From contig PDUO01000062.1 in assembly GCA_003008705.1 (NCBI GenBank), forward strand, positions 172,513-236,512: a stretch of 64,000 nt of DNA, read 5' to 3'. The position numbers and the translations under genes are program-made. Origin of the DNA: Pezicula radicicola. Its lineage: Eukaryota > Ascomycota > Leotiomycetes > Helotiales > Dermateaceae. Below, piece by piece: positions 11,701 through 23,178 of this stretch (the first letter of the stretch is position 1; the number at the start of each line of letters is the position of its first letter). The notes under the pieces are model-generated. The model was not told where the DNA came from and ran no database searches. It saw only the letters and a list, made by a program, of their open reading frames with translations.

Positions 11701-12553
11701 CTCAATCGATTAGAGGTAGACAGACGGAGCGTCGCAGTCAAGGTCGCTAGGGCTTGTTGCAAATCCTTGGTTTGTTGTTCAGGTCTCGTTAGATGCTCTC
11801 CGTTGTCACTGTCCGAGCAAGCTGGAGTTGGGAGCCCAAATTCTGGATCGGAACCCTCTTCATCTTCTCTATCTTCTCCATCCTGTCCAGCTTCTCCATC
11901 CTGCCCAGCTTCTTGTGCAGGCTCCTCCTCCTTAATTCCAGCGTCCGTCTGAACACTCTTCAACCGACTATGAGAATCAATATTCAAGCCTAAAGCCCTT
12001 GCCGCAGCCTTCGCATCATTCTGCAAAAGGTCTCTCCCTGTGATATCAACCGGCCTAATGCCCCTCATCTTCCTCCTCCCTTCCAATCTTGCATTCCGAG
12101 CCTCCTCGAGAGCAGGCAATCCTTGATCGACCGTAAAACTCTTGGCGATATACGAGATGATGCGCAGAGATTCGCGATCCCTTCAAACACCAATGCCAAG
12201 CCTATCAATCAAGTCCTCCTCCGAAATGCCCCAGCTTGTGTGTATGTCTGTAACTAAGGCCAGCGTAGCCCCGCCGTAGATGCGATTCTAGTCGATGAGA
12301 AGGGTAAGAGCGTCTAAGTTACAGCGTTGCTTGTACTCGCGATTAGCACAGATGGTGTTAGTCGAGAGGGCAATACGAATGTGCGTGTAGGCCGACTAAT
12401 GTTTCTATGCTTGAAGGTGCGAGTTGTTGATAAGGGCGGGGTAGTCGCTAAGGATTTGATCTGAGAGGGTTTAGATGCGCTGAAAGAGTTCCTTATCTAT
12501 TACTGTAGTAGTACAAGAGAAGAGAAGGCTGGAGTATTGCTTCGTCGTGTCAT
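11682..12553 (-). pseudogene. Gag-position ORF of the retroelement, no zinc knuckle
   Basis: This is the reading frame immediately upstream of pol on the minus strand. A likely start ATG lies at 12553. The distal half (12119-11682, 145 codons) is open. The proximal half is protein-like but interrupted by TAA, TAG and TGA at positions where CAA, CAG or CGA would fit, the RIP pattern. Recognisable text includes YGGATLALVTDIHTSWGISE and IRPVDITGRDLLQNDAKAA, and the C-terminus is acidic (EDREDEEGSDPEFG). I see no CX2CX4HX4C knuckle. Its position argues for a structural Gag, but the sequence does not look like a familiar Gag, so an unrelated captured or neighbouring gene remains possible. Confidence 0.5.
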
Positions 12554-13440
12554 TGTGAAGAGTGAGGAGTGAAAAGAAGGGCGAGGTAAGAAGAAACCCC
12601 CAAGTTATTGGTTATGGTAGGCACGGTGGGAGAACGGCGCGATGGGAGAACGACCTCGAGATGGAAATCACGTGTCAGTCTACCTCTCGCCTTAAAACAA
12701 ATTCTTCACTCTTGAAAAACCTTCTTCTTTTCTCTTTGTCTACAATATTCCACTACCCTCAAAAGATCATTTCGGTTTTTCTACAATCTTGAAGCCTTTT
12801 GTCTACATTTTACAGTGCATCTACTGCGTGACGTGACTCTGGCTGGGCCCCTGAGCGAAAGCCGACGATTAGCGCCAAGCCTCGCTTGTATTCGCTTGTA
12901 TAGGAGTACTACTTTATCCTCGCTCCACCTCAACCTCCTTCCTTCCCGTTCAGAGTCCGGGCAGGATATATGAATTCAAATAATGAATTTTGTCACCCCA
13001 CTAAAAGAGAGAGGTGGAATGGTGCAGTGGTCCTTCGGGACGCTGTTAGCTTGAAAGCTTTATACGAGCCACAACGTTCTATAGCCGACACGTCCATCGA
13101 CAAGGCGTACATAGCTCTGCGGGGACAGGGCACTGGCCTTCGGGTTTATGTAGCTCCCATCACATTGCTTAGGAGCAAGGCGAACTTCGTTTGGCTCAAT
13201 CCAATCTTTATTAGAAAACCATTCTCTTGCTACGCAGGGCACTGCGCTAGAGAGTCTGTGACACGCCCTCTGTGTGGCCGCCAGAGGTGTCGAGCGTCCA
13301 AATAGACGTAGAGATGTCGGCGTTTTAAGGCAATGATTGTACAGCAAAAGATTCAAGAAAGCAGACTAAGTTGCCGTATAAGCCATAGTGTTCAGGGATC
13401 GCAACCCTATTGGTTTTGCTGTTTTGTTTTACTATATTGT
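12554..13440. other. Retroelement upstream flank; no gene supported
   Basis: It should contain the other LTR or flanking DNA, but no duplicate of it was found at 6.7-7.1 kb. Overlapping open frames at 12970-13356 on both strands have no recognised product. The stretch 13000-13320 is more GC-balanced than its surroundings and could be a piece of another repeat. Confidence 0.3.
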
Positions 13441-13686
13441 GATGTTGCTATATTGCTATATAGATCAAATTCATCGCTTGAGTCAACCTAGTTCCAAATT
13501 AATTCATTACCTAGCTTAATAACCTATGGCGGGAATTAAAAGTCAATTCGCTCCTAATTGAAGTCTTTTCTAAGTCAAGTCGTTACCCAAGATAATTCAC
13601 GAACCTAGGTCAAGTCACTATAGCCTACATCAATTAATACAGCCCCAAACCAATTCACACAACCTAAATCAAATGCCCATCCTAAG

Positions 13687-13767
13687 TCAAATCATCACTC
13701 AGGTCAAATCATCACTCAGGTCAAATCATCACTCAGGTCAAATCATCACTCAGGTCAAATCATCACC
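13687..13767. repeat. 17-bp tandem repeat, about 4.8 copies
   Basis: The unit tcaaatcatcactcagg occurs four times perfectly (13687-13754) with a partial fifth. Diverged forms of the ...gtcaa(g/a)tc... core continue upstream to about 13480, so the perfect block seems to be the youngest part of a longer degenerate array. Confidence 0.9.
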
Positions 13768-13820
13768 AAGAATCTACAGAGGGTTCAGTAGCATTCTATA
13801 TAGCCCAGTATTGGGAACTA

Positions 13821-13926
13821 ATATAGGCTCTGAAATCGAAGTATATAGCTACAGCACACAATATAGGCTTTGAAATCGAATATATGGGTACTGCAATGGG
13901 CACCAATATGGGCTCTGAAATTCAAT
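13821..13926. repeat. About 40-bp imperfect tandem repeat, three copies
   Basis: Three spaced copies of atatgggctctgaaatcgaa-like sequence lie at 13821, 13861 and 13903. They differ by point changes and are separated by short non-identical stretches. Confidence 0.7.
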
Positions 13927-15832
13927 AATTCAGATCGAGAGCACCGAAGACCCCACGAGCACACGGTGGACGGTGGTATTTCGCACAGTACTGGAAACCG
14001 GAATCCACGGCGGACTTTGTCGCTAAGACGTTTCGATCGCATCTATACGGCGCAAACCTCTCAGCCTTGAACGTCATAGAGACGAGGACGACGTGAGAGT
14101 TTTCCATGGCTTGGAGAGCGATTCTAGAGTCATTACAGTAGAGGGTGCAGTCCTGTATCGGATCGTTGATCACGTCGACCACCTGGAATCATCAGCATAA
14201 TACAACAGACCGAAGACAATTCAGTTCTCGGATACCTTCTTCAGAAGGTTAGCCTACTCGAGACGTGCTTCCAACACCGCAAGCAAAGAGTAGCATCTAC
14301 ACCGCCGGTAAAGAAGATTTACTTTTGAAAACCCAAATGGTAAAGATAACATATATCTTCCAATCGAGTTTCTGCATAGAAACAGGCCACGCATACTGGT
14401 TTAACAAGTTTACAACGTTGAGTGGACTACGAAAGTGGAGAAGGCCATCCCTTGGTCGCGTTCTAGCTAGGGGCACTGGCTACACTCACCGCAACCCCCG
14501 CCCACAATGATGGTGTTGTTCCTGATGCTTATGATGTGCATGTGGTATATATATTGCTTTGGTGTAAGTGGAGCGTGTTCAGCGTTCTTGTTTGAGCTTC
14601 GGAAGCTTCTTGGAGCTTCATGAAGGCGTCCAGGATATCTCCATTGGCCTAGCGTGGTTCAGCATCTAGATACCCCTTCAGGGACCTTAAGAATGACTCA
14701 CCAGTGATGGCCAAAATTGGCTTTCTTTTCTTTCCATTTGTGCTATCCTCTGGGTTGATCTGGAGGGTGAAATCGAGGAGTTGTGTGGTTTCACGCTTCA
14801 AAAACAGGGTGAGTTTTCCCACTCGCCCTGACTGGGGGACACCCATTGTCCGCAGCACCCATATTGATTGCTCAAAAGGACAACCAGAGGTTACGAAAAC
14901 GATGGTGTAATCTGCGACTCTGTGGGACAAGTGGTTGTGAAGTTATTTCCAAAAATTCGATTTGGTCGCGTGGAGATGTTTTTGTATCCCAAAGGACAAG
15001 ACCATCCTACAGAAACAGAGCTGACCGACTCTTTTTCGGTAAAACCTGGGGTGGTCATTGTGAGAACAATTCTGAAAGCGAGAATCAAAACCTACCATAA
15101 AGAAAGCAGAAAAGATGCAGATTAGAAGAAAGGTTCTTCTCTGCTGTAGTCTTTCGGTAACAAAAGTTTATATCCTACGTCCGTGGAAGGAGAATGTACA
15201 GCGTCTGCTCGTTGGTGCTAACCTCGATGATTACGGTCGCAAAGGATTACTATTGGAAATACAAGGAGTATACAAGCCCAACTTGCTATTGCTATGAGCA
15301 TTGCCGACTCAAACACAGAGGCTCTTGTCACTAAGTGCATCGCAATGCGGAACACTCTACTCGACTTTACCTACCTATATGTAGCACCTATTCAGTCTAC
15401 CTTGAAGTCCATTTCGTGTTAATATCTTCTCTTCGTCTAGCAGCGAATATAATGTTCCGTTTGATGCAACAGAAATTACCTTCGCAATAGCTGGTACAGC
15501 GGTACAGCTCAAATTTGAAATCTAAGTCTTCCAAGCTCCGTGACTGATGGAAATTGTGCAATAGCAGAGCCTATTTTCTACACAGCTACATGCACTAGAA
15601 ACTGGCCACTCTGATTTTTGAGAAGTCGTAAAAGATTACGATTTATACAAGGATTCTATATTAGAAATAGTACTTGCCTTAGCACCGGAATATTCGGGAA
15701 GCTTATTTAGTCATATTGAGTAGTAACCCACCACTCTGAATAGCTTCATCAATTCATACAATTCAGTCAGTTCATCACATTATTCCTAACATTCTAAGCT
15801 AAACAAAGATTGGGCTTTGGGCTTCTAAAAGA
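13927..15832. other. Unassigned accessory sequence with short ORFs
   Basis: Open frames occur on both strands (minus 14182-13922, minus 14930-14649, plus 14868-15125), but none shows a known domain, and several overlap each other. The minus frame from 14930 stays protein-like past its stop at 14649 (ANGDILDAFMKLQEASEA near 14600-14650), suggesting a decayed gene. I see nothing in 15300-15830 apart from AT-rich sequence. Confidence 0.3.
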
Positions 15833-17514
15833 CTATTCGATCTCCGTTTCCGTTTCCTTCACCCCTTCATTTTTATTTTCTTTATGCCTCCTGTCCCTGT
15901 ACCTTCCCTCCCTCCCTTCCCTCGCAACCTCAACAACACTCTCCAGCCCCTCCACAAGATCCCAACCCTGCCGAAGCCTCATATCAATTCTCTCACACAA
16001 CATCTTTCTCTCCACTTCCCTCGTATCTCTTTCTCCTTTTCCCACTCCAACTCCAACTCCAACGAGTCCTTCCCCTCCCACTTCTACACTACCTCCATCC
16101 TTACTACCCATGCCCAACCTTATAATTCTCTTCTCCCACGCCCTTTGATTAACATCTCTGATAGCAAGTCTCTGCGTCGTTTCCCAGTTATTCCACTTTG
16201 AGCGGATGAGTTCTGATGCGTTGTTGAGGGTATTTGTGGTATTTGTTACGACCTTTTTCAATGAGGATGGGGAGGGGGCTCTCTTTGTTGTGTTTGATGT
16301 CATTGCTAGGCTTTCGGGTTTGGGAATGTCGAAGTCTTTCTTTGTTTGGATGGGATTGTTGGAGTGAGTGACATTGTTAGTGGGAGTAGTATTAGTCAAA
16401 TCTTGTAGTTGCTTGTAAGCTACTTCAAACGATGGACGTTTTCTTATTGTCGTCGGGTTAGGATATTGAATGTAATACGTTCAGGTTTTTCGAGCATGTC
16501 GGTTGGAAAGTTGACGTAATTAGTTGGGGTGGATTTTTGAGTCTGTTGGTCCTTGTCGCCTTTGTGTTCGATATGGATTCGGTCCTGATTGTGATTTTTG
16601 AATGACGTTGTTGTTGGTGTTCCAAGGCTTGGAGGACTTCGAATACTAGGAACGTTCTGAACTTGTCGTTGTGGTAGGAAACGATCAATATTTTTTGAAA
16701 GCGTGTTATTTGAAATTAGAATTGGCCTTTCAACTCCACTTTGTATTTGATGTTGGCCTTGGCCTTGATCTTCGTCATAGTCATAGTCTTGATCTTGACT
16801 TGAGAAGTCTGTAGTCTGTGCTTGTTGAACTTGATGACCTCGACCAGGACCATGAGAACCATGCCTTTGTTGCTGTGCTTCCTCCACTTCCGAGTTGCGC
16901 AACTGCTGCTTTGAAGCTCCCCTTTGCCTTGGCGGTACTTGTTCTTTTTTGCCCTTCGAAGTTTTGGGAGACCATATGTTCAAAGAGTCATCGCTGTATG
17001 CTTCATCTGTGTTATCTGTGCCGACCATGTCGTCCATACTGTCGTCCGTGCCGTCGTTCATGCCGTTCGAGTTATCATCCATCCCATTCACATCATCTCC
17101 TCCATCCCCAACAACCTTCAAAACCCCCTCCACCTTCCTCAAAACCCTATCTCTAACCTCCAAAAACGGTTCTATCTTCTGCTTATGCTGCGTACCCCCC
17201 CTGATAAGCGGAGTCCACCGAAAATCCTGTTCCCTCACACCAAGTCTGCTTAATAGCACATCGATATATTTGTATCTCTTATCCTCCTCCTCTGAGTTTG
17301 AAGTATTATCATTGTCATTCCCTTGGTTGCTCGAGTTCGAAGTCGAGTTTGATTTTGAAGGGGCTGGGAAAGGCTCAGAGGGTTGTAAGAGTTGTGTGAT
17401 GTGATGACTCTGTAGGAATTCGTGGAGGATTTCATCCCGGGGCGGGGTTCCGAGGTGCCAGAGTAAGCGACAGCCGCGTTGGAAGGTTGTGGGGACGTGT
17501 TGGTCGAAGAGGAG
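15833..17514 (-). CDS. Low-complexity protein of unknown function, paralogue of the 36.9 kb gene
   Basis: I see two exons. One runs from an acceptor (CTAAC branch point, ATCTAG) at 17515 down to 16479, and one from 16419 to a stop at 15833. The 59-nt intron 16420-16478 (GTATTA...CTAAC...GAAGTAG) restores the frame across the two ORFs. A 57-nt intron upstream (GTAAAG...ATCTAG, 17515-17571) implies a first exon that I cannot place cleanly; the only ATG nearby (about 17645) is followed by a TAA. The visible part is about 540 residues. It has the start LLFDQHVPTTFQRGCRLLWH, a block VLLSRLGVREQDFRW, then FLEVRDRVLRKVEGVL, followed by Asp/Gln/Ser-rich disordered stretches and a basic helical C-terminus. 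The gene at 36897 has matching blocks in the same order. No known domain, and probably disordered over half its length. Confidence 0.5.
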
Positions 17515-19037
17515 CTAGATTTCTTTTTAAGTTAGAGAATTATTAGTCTTCACCCGAAATACGTTCTTTACTTGGGCGGAGTTACAAGTAGAGTAAGCGA
17601 AGCGATGAAGTTAAGCGATGGAGCGAGTACAAGGGGAAAATGCCATGAGATTTGGTCAATGCCGCTACACTTTAACAATACAATAACTATATCATTTATA
17701 TATTGTATAATATTAAAACAAAAGTTGAAGAAAAAAATACTAAATTTATAGATTAGAAAAAGGGAAAAAAGAAAAAACTTACATCTGATCTTGGTATTTG
17801 GTTTTTATGTGCTGTATCTTCACACCACTTGCAAGTCAATATCTTCTTCTTCTTCCGAGTCTGTGTTTGTGTTTGTGTTTCCGCTCTTGTGGATCTGGAT
17901 CCTGCCATTGTTGTGGGAGTTTGGTAGGGTGGTTTGAATGGGATGACTTGGGCAAGAAGTGTAGCTGAGAAGATAAGAAAGAAGGTAAGTAGTTAGCGTG
18001 ATGTGACATAAGGTTGAGTTAGAGTCTGGGTATTTACCTATCAGACTACAGCAGATAGATCTCAAGAGGCGATCCGATCAAATCTTTATGAAACCTAGGA
18101 ATGGAATTCAAGCATGATAGATTATCAGGGGGGATATCTAAGCTGTATATATGTAACTCAAATTACTTCGAGAGGGTTCTTGTAATAACAATCTTTTACT
18201 CTCTCTTTTACTATCTCTTTACCTTCTTTTACCGTCTCCTTTCAATCCCATCCTTCCCTCTCTCCCATCTTTCAAAGGAGGTGGTAAATTCAAAACCAGA
18301 CCAAGCAATCTTAATTCCATAGACCGAACTTAGCAATCGTACTACAACAAAGGTAACTACTCTAGAACCCTACCTTCCCTTCCCCCCTATTCTTCTTTAT
18401 AAATCCCATTCCTCTATTTTCTAGTAAGCTCCTTTATATAAGAACTACAAAGCTATAGTTTAAAGTACCTCTAGAAAGAAAGAGGAACGAATTTAAAACA
18501 CTTAAAGTAAAAGACTATAAAAAAGAGAGGGAAAGAAACATTTATAGAACAAGAATAACAACGAATCGAATACCACAGAATAAACATAGCTAGTAACGCT
18601 AAAGGAAGGAAGGAAGAAGTCTTTTTAAGTAAAGATTCTATAGATTATTATAATAAGAAGGTCCCTTTCTGTTAAGACTTTAATAAAGTCAAGGCCAGTT
18701 CTAGTCTTATTGTCAGTCATTGAGGCCCATTTTAGTCACGTATTAGCATATCTTCATTGTGGACCATAATTGCTTCTTCTTTTTCGGGCCTTTTGCCCAC
18801 CAATTTTATTTTCTATTTTAGCGCTCTATGCGCAATACTGTTGCATCCGCTACATCCGAAATGCCCTATTCAATTTCCTCGAGTGTTCATAATTTCCTAT
18901 TAAAACCCAAAATCCCAAAATCCCAAAATCCAAAAATCCTAAAAACCTTAAACCTTAAAACCCCCCTCTAAAAAGAGAAAGAAGAAAAAAGAAAATCCTT
19001 ACCTATAACACCCTCTCTCCTCCTGTCTCCCCCATCC
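17515..19037. other. AT-rich intergenic region
   Basis: It contains polypyrimidine and A-rich tracts and short ORFs without domains (for example minus 18065-17820, and plus 18101-18322). A homopurine run of aaatcccaaaatcc-type repeats lies at about 18905-18960. No gene is supported beyond a possible first exon of the gene ending at 15833. Confidence 0.4.
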
Positions 19038-22000
19038 TTACCTCCCTCCCCCTCCTCCCTTAACTTCTCCCCCATCCAATTCCACCAATTCTCCATTATT
19101 ATCATTATCATCATCAATATCATCACCCTCCAAACTCCCTAACTTCTCCAAATCATGCCTTAAAGCCATTATCCAATCTCTCGTCTCTTCTTCAAAAGGT
19201 TCCATTCTGTCAAGAAGTCCATGTACGGCTTTGTAATCGACATGTGGTTTATTCTGGAACTGAGTAGTCTGATCCTGATCCTGAGCCCGACTCTTGGTTG
19301 CCGTTATAGTTGATGTTAACGTTCTTCGGTGGGAGTTAGCATCGGCATTGGCATCGGTGGTTGTGTTTACGGTAGTAAAAGGCCAGGAGGAGGAAGGCGA
19401 AGGGGGAGACAAGAAAGTGTTGTTCCAATTTTCAACATCATCACCATTGCCATCACCAAATTCATCTCTACCTTCCTCTTGCTTATCCTTATCATGGGCA
19501 ACTTCAGGGATGGTATTCAGATATGAGGGCGTGAAAGTTGTATTAAAATTCGGATTCGGCTTGGTGTTGGCGTTAGCATTGGCTTTACCATGGGCAAGAT
19601 CTGGATATGTAACATCGTTGCTTGATTCTAGATTAAAATACATCAAATCTGTGCCTGGATCGGAATCGGAATCGGAATCGGAATCGGAATCCAATTTCAA
19701 ATCTGATTTGAGCTGCGTAAGATGTGCATCTGAGGATGAGATTCCAGTCTTAATATTGTTGGTGCCGTTCTTGTTTCCTCCAGAAGGAAATGTGCTGTCG
19801 CGGTATGTCAATGTGTTCTTTATATCTTGCTCTTGCCTGAGCTCGATTTTTGGGTACTTTGGGGACTGAATACTATGAGTAGGAGCGGATATGAGTGGAT
19901 AGTCCAGTACGCCTGGGTCAAGATCTGAGTTTGTGTCTGAGTGGTCTTTGTCTTTGTCTTTGTTGTTTTCATCAATGTCGTCGTATCCAAAAGTAGGTGT
20001 AGTAAGACGAACAAGATTCTTGCTGCTATCTCCATTCTCTCCGCTATATCTATCCTCTTTATTATCTCCCTCGACGTCCATGCCAACGTTAACACCACCA
20101 AAAGTAGGTGAACCAAAGTACTGTCCGCGAGGGAACGACGGTAATGATGCTATGTCCAATATAGATTTTAAGCTGAAACCCGAACCGGAACCCAATCTTG
20201 GACTTGCTTTTGTATGTGCTTTTTCCTCTGCTTTTGATTTGATGCCAGTAATTCTGGTGTCTGGAGAAGAAGAAGTCTTCGTTACCGATGTCGATGTAGA
20301 TAGGTATGCATTGGAAGAATATGGATGGAACGGTGGTTGTGATTTTCGTTGTCGTGGTGGCCGGAGAGGGGATGTTGAGGATGGGGTGAGTGGCGATATA
20401 TCGACATCGACATGGACATCACGAAATGGACAACGTGATTGGTAGGTTTGGTGGATGCCTCCTTTACTCGAAGTGATAGTCGTATATGTATTTGTGTTTG
20501 TGTTAATTGAATAATCTGGGGAATGGTGATGAGTTTCTTGCTGTTGTGTGTTTTCAGATGGAGTAGCTATTTGCTGTTTGTTGTCGTTACTACTACCACC
20601 ACGGCTATCCTCATAAACCCCCCATGCGCCCTCCTGGGAATGGTCTGTCCTCGGAGCCATGAAATTCATTATGAATCGACGAAGTATGGCAAGAATACAG
20701 CCAAGGCCAGGTCTCAAGACAATCCAGAAGGTCCACACAATAGCCCTACTAAGCCACAACAACGCCCACAGGAAGAAACCAAAGGTCTTCTTCCTATTAT
20801 AGCGCTTGGAAGATTGATACCAAGAGATGGCTTTATAGATAATGTAGAAGGTAAGAAGAGTAGCTGCGATATACTGGGCGTACCTAATAGTATAAGGTGT
20901 AAAACTGTATAGTAGCTTAAGGATATTAGGCTTGCTCCAGGATGCTGATTGTGTAGGCGTAGGTTGTACTTGAGGAGGGATGGGGGGTTGAAGGGGTATG
21001 AAGGTGGTGGATGTTTGGTTTTCGACATGAGCCTTCTGGGGTTCGAGCCGGGAGATGATACGTTGCAAAATACGAAGAATGCTGAGCCAGCATTTCCATG
21101 GCTATAATGTTAAGTGGGCTTTCTCGATAGGTACAGTAGGGACGAAGCAAGGGGATAGTTCCTTGACTATCTGGACAGAGCGTGTAACGCAGTTGTACTT
21201 CGTAAGGATAGACCGAATGCTGGAAGTGGTGTTGGCATCGACTGTAAAGAGTTGATCCTGAATCATATACTTGAAGACACCGAGGGCGGCAAAGATAAGG
21301 ATAACAACGCGAAAGAAAGAGGCTAGATAGAAGCTATATACAGGATTGGGGCACTGTTTTGGGAGGGATTCTGGTTGAGTGGCCAATGGTGGCTGAGCTG
21401 CATTTGAAGATTGATGGTTTCTTAATGTAAGTTTTGGGATCAGAGGAGTATGTTGGATTTGAGGTGGCTCATGCTCGACCAAAGGTGCCTCAGACTTGAG
21501 TTGAGATAGCCTATGGTCGGCCAAAGAAGTCTTGGACTTGAGTTGAGATGACTGGATTGAAGAAGTCTCAAACCTGACTTGAGATGCCTTGACGGAAGCA
21601 GCCTCAGAGTTGAGTTGAGACGGCTTCGCCGAATAAAGTTGGACTTGAGTTGGCTTGAACGAAGACATCTCAAACTTGGGTTGAGATAGCTTGCCCGAAG
21701 AAAGTCCGAGTTGAGTTGGCTTGAATATAGATGGTGGAACAGCCGTAACGTGTTCAACTGCAGGTTGATGTACTGGACGAGATGTGGTTGTCGCCGTCAC
21801 CGTCGCCTTCGCCGGCGGAACTGGCCAGAGAGAAACCATCTTGGTATATACCTTTGGCATTACAATCTCTCGGACTGTTATGTTGGATGCAGTCAAGGCA
21901 CTCAATTCTGTTTCCTCCTATCCCAAAAAAGTACTCAAGCTGCCTGGCTTCGCAACTTGGCAGAGTGCAAAGGTAGCAAGAGAGCTTGCTGTTACTGGGT

Positions 22001-22136
22001 TTGTTGCAGCCCATTGTTGGAATGGAGGGCTTGCCATAAAGGCTCGAAGCCGGCGACCTTCATCGAGTGTAAGGGAGAAGCGGTCACCCGAGGTGAAGGT
22101 GGAGATACGGCTGCCCCGGAAGTACTGGGGATCCAT
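19038..22136 (-). CDS. Large multi-TM protein of unknown function, reading frame crossed by two TAG codons
   Basis: Three ORFs (22136-21918, 21905-21102, 21068-19038) lie in the same frame and are separated only by TAG codons at 21918-21920 and 21102-21104. The last two lack a plausible ATG of their own, so they look like one gene of about 1,030 codons starting with MDPQYFRGSR at 22136. The second TAG is preceded by CTTAACATTATAG, a good 3' splice site, so a short in-frame intron may remove it. The first could be TGG or CAG changed by RIP. Predicted hydrophobic segments are FYLASFFRVVILIFAALGV near 21320-21370, YIAATLLTFYIIYKAISWY near 20840-20880 and a pair of segments near 20690-20800. A 16-residue repeat (KPTQ/SQL type) precedes the first, and a long Ser/Asp/Asn-rich tail follows the last. 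Function unknown. Confidence 0.5.
19668..19692. repeat. GGAATC hexamer microsatellite inside coding sequence
   Basis: Four perfect tcggaa-type hexamers encode alternating Ser-Asp on the minus strand, in the disordered tail of the multi-TM protein. Confidence 0.8.
21460..21730 (-). repeat. About 48-bp degenerate coding repeat
   Basis: The minus strand encodes successive diverged units of about 16 residues of the type SFKPTQVQLYSAKPSQLNSE. The DNA units share the gacttgagttgagat core and are interspersed with less similar spacers. Confidence 0.65.
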
Positions 22137-23178
22137 TGTCGGGGGAAGAGAGGACAGGTAAGAAGAGTATAGGTCACAAGAATGAAGGCCAGACGAGAGA
22201 AGAGACAAGAAGTTATAGAAGAGATGGGAGAACAGGGCATATCTCTGCTTCTCACCTCACAGATGCACCACCCACCGTAGAGGCGAAAGAAAGGCGAGTA
22301 AGATTTCGAAATCAGCAGGCACCAGAAGCAAGAAACAAGATGCAAGAAGCAAGATTCAAGACGCAAGATGTCAGATGGTATGCCATAGAGCGTTGATGCG
22401 TACGAAGGTGGTAGGCAATATTTTGTTTTCGCAGGGGTGCGCTAATCCGTACAGGGGCCGCCCGCAAAAAAATAGGTTGTAGAGGCCTAACCCCGTGACT
22501 AGTAACTCTACTTCTTGTTTCAAATTTCAGATTCGATCGATTTACGAAAAATCCATGCTATGTAATGCGAGCGCGACCAATTGCTTGGAGGCGTGTCATT
22601 TCGTGTCGTGTAGGAAGTGAGGCTATCTAGCCCTGTAAATTTGGTGGGGTGCCAAAGGCAGCTCACCGCCTGGTACTGTAATAGCAATCAGAATCAGGCC
22701 TCAATGCACGCAAACCAATTTCTGTACCAAGGGTAAGTACTTTGGGCATCATGTGGAAGCAGAGCATGTACTGCAGGTGTACATAAGGGTTGGGGGCCGA
22801 TGCTGTCTATAATTCCTATAGGTACCAAAGGGAGGATAGGTACCTCAAGCATTGCGTTGCTGCAGTCATACCGGTAGATGACATACATATGCAGGAAGAA
22901 GAAAAGCATGACTCCCTTGGAATTATACGGTAGAAACATAAGTTTGTATCCAAGTAGGGCGAGGAGGGGGTGCGTACATTCCGCTCTGCCATCAGCCACT
23001 TCCAGAGACGGAAGAAAGGAAGCGAGTAAAATGAAAGAAAAATACAAAGAAAAATAAATACAAAGAAAGGAAAATCCAATGAAGATAAATTGCCTGTGTA
23101 AATCAAAACCTGATCCTCCTTCTCATCTTTATCTTCATCTTGGTCTTTATTCATCCAGTACAATACATACATGCAATT
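22137..23178. promoter_or_regulatory. Divergent intergenic region between two membrane-protein genes
   Basis: About 1 kb separates the start at 22136 (minus) from that at 23179 (plus). Short ORFs cross it without domains. No specific binding site can be supported from the sequence alone. Confidence 0.35.

Larger units (their letters stand above)
7130..12553 (-). mobile_element. RIP-damaged Ty3/gypsy LTR retrotransposon (chromovirus-like)
   Basis: The minus strand carries, in order, a gag-like ORF (12553-11682), retropepsin (DSG at 11594-11602), reverse transcriptase (YIDD near 10190), RNase H (9300-9925), a zinc-binding and catalytic integrase region (9003-7826) and a chromodomain-like tail (7860-7640). 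Protease, RT and RNase H share one frame, interrupted by separate stop codons (about 10252, 10080, 9927, 9487) that read as CAG/CAA changed to TAG/TAA. Two frameshifts flank the integrase zinc-binding segment (about 9000 and 8780). The PR-RT-RH-INT-chromo order defines Ty3/gypsy. No LTR pair was found, so the ends are approximate. The element cannot encode functional proteins as it stands. Confidence 0.9.

Noticed and set aside
6740..12960. Attempt to find the LTR pair of the Ty3/gypsy element
   Set aside because: No direct repeat of LTR length could be seen between the two flanks by eye; RIP or truncation may have erased it, so no LTR is annotated.
13060..13356. Overlapping ORFs of 98 and 111 codons on opposite strands
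   Set aside because: Neither has a domain, and they cover each other; probably openness of a GC-balanced repeat fragment.
6876..18700. Short shared word agtcaaggccagt at about 6877 and 18689
   Set aside because: Thirteen bases, no extended similarity around it; may be chance or an old element end but cannot be supported.
21030..21050. gggttcgagccggg resembling a tRNA B box
   Set aside because: It lies in coding sequence of the multi-TM gene with no A box or cloverleaf.
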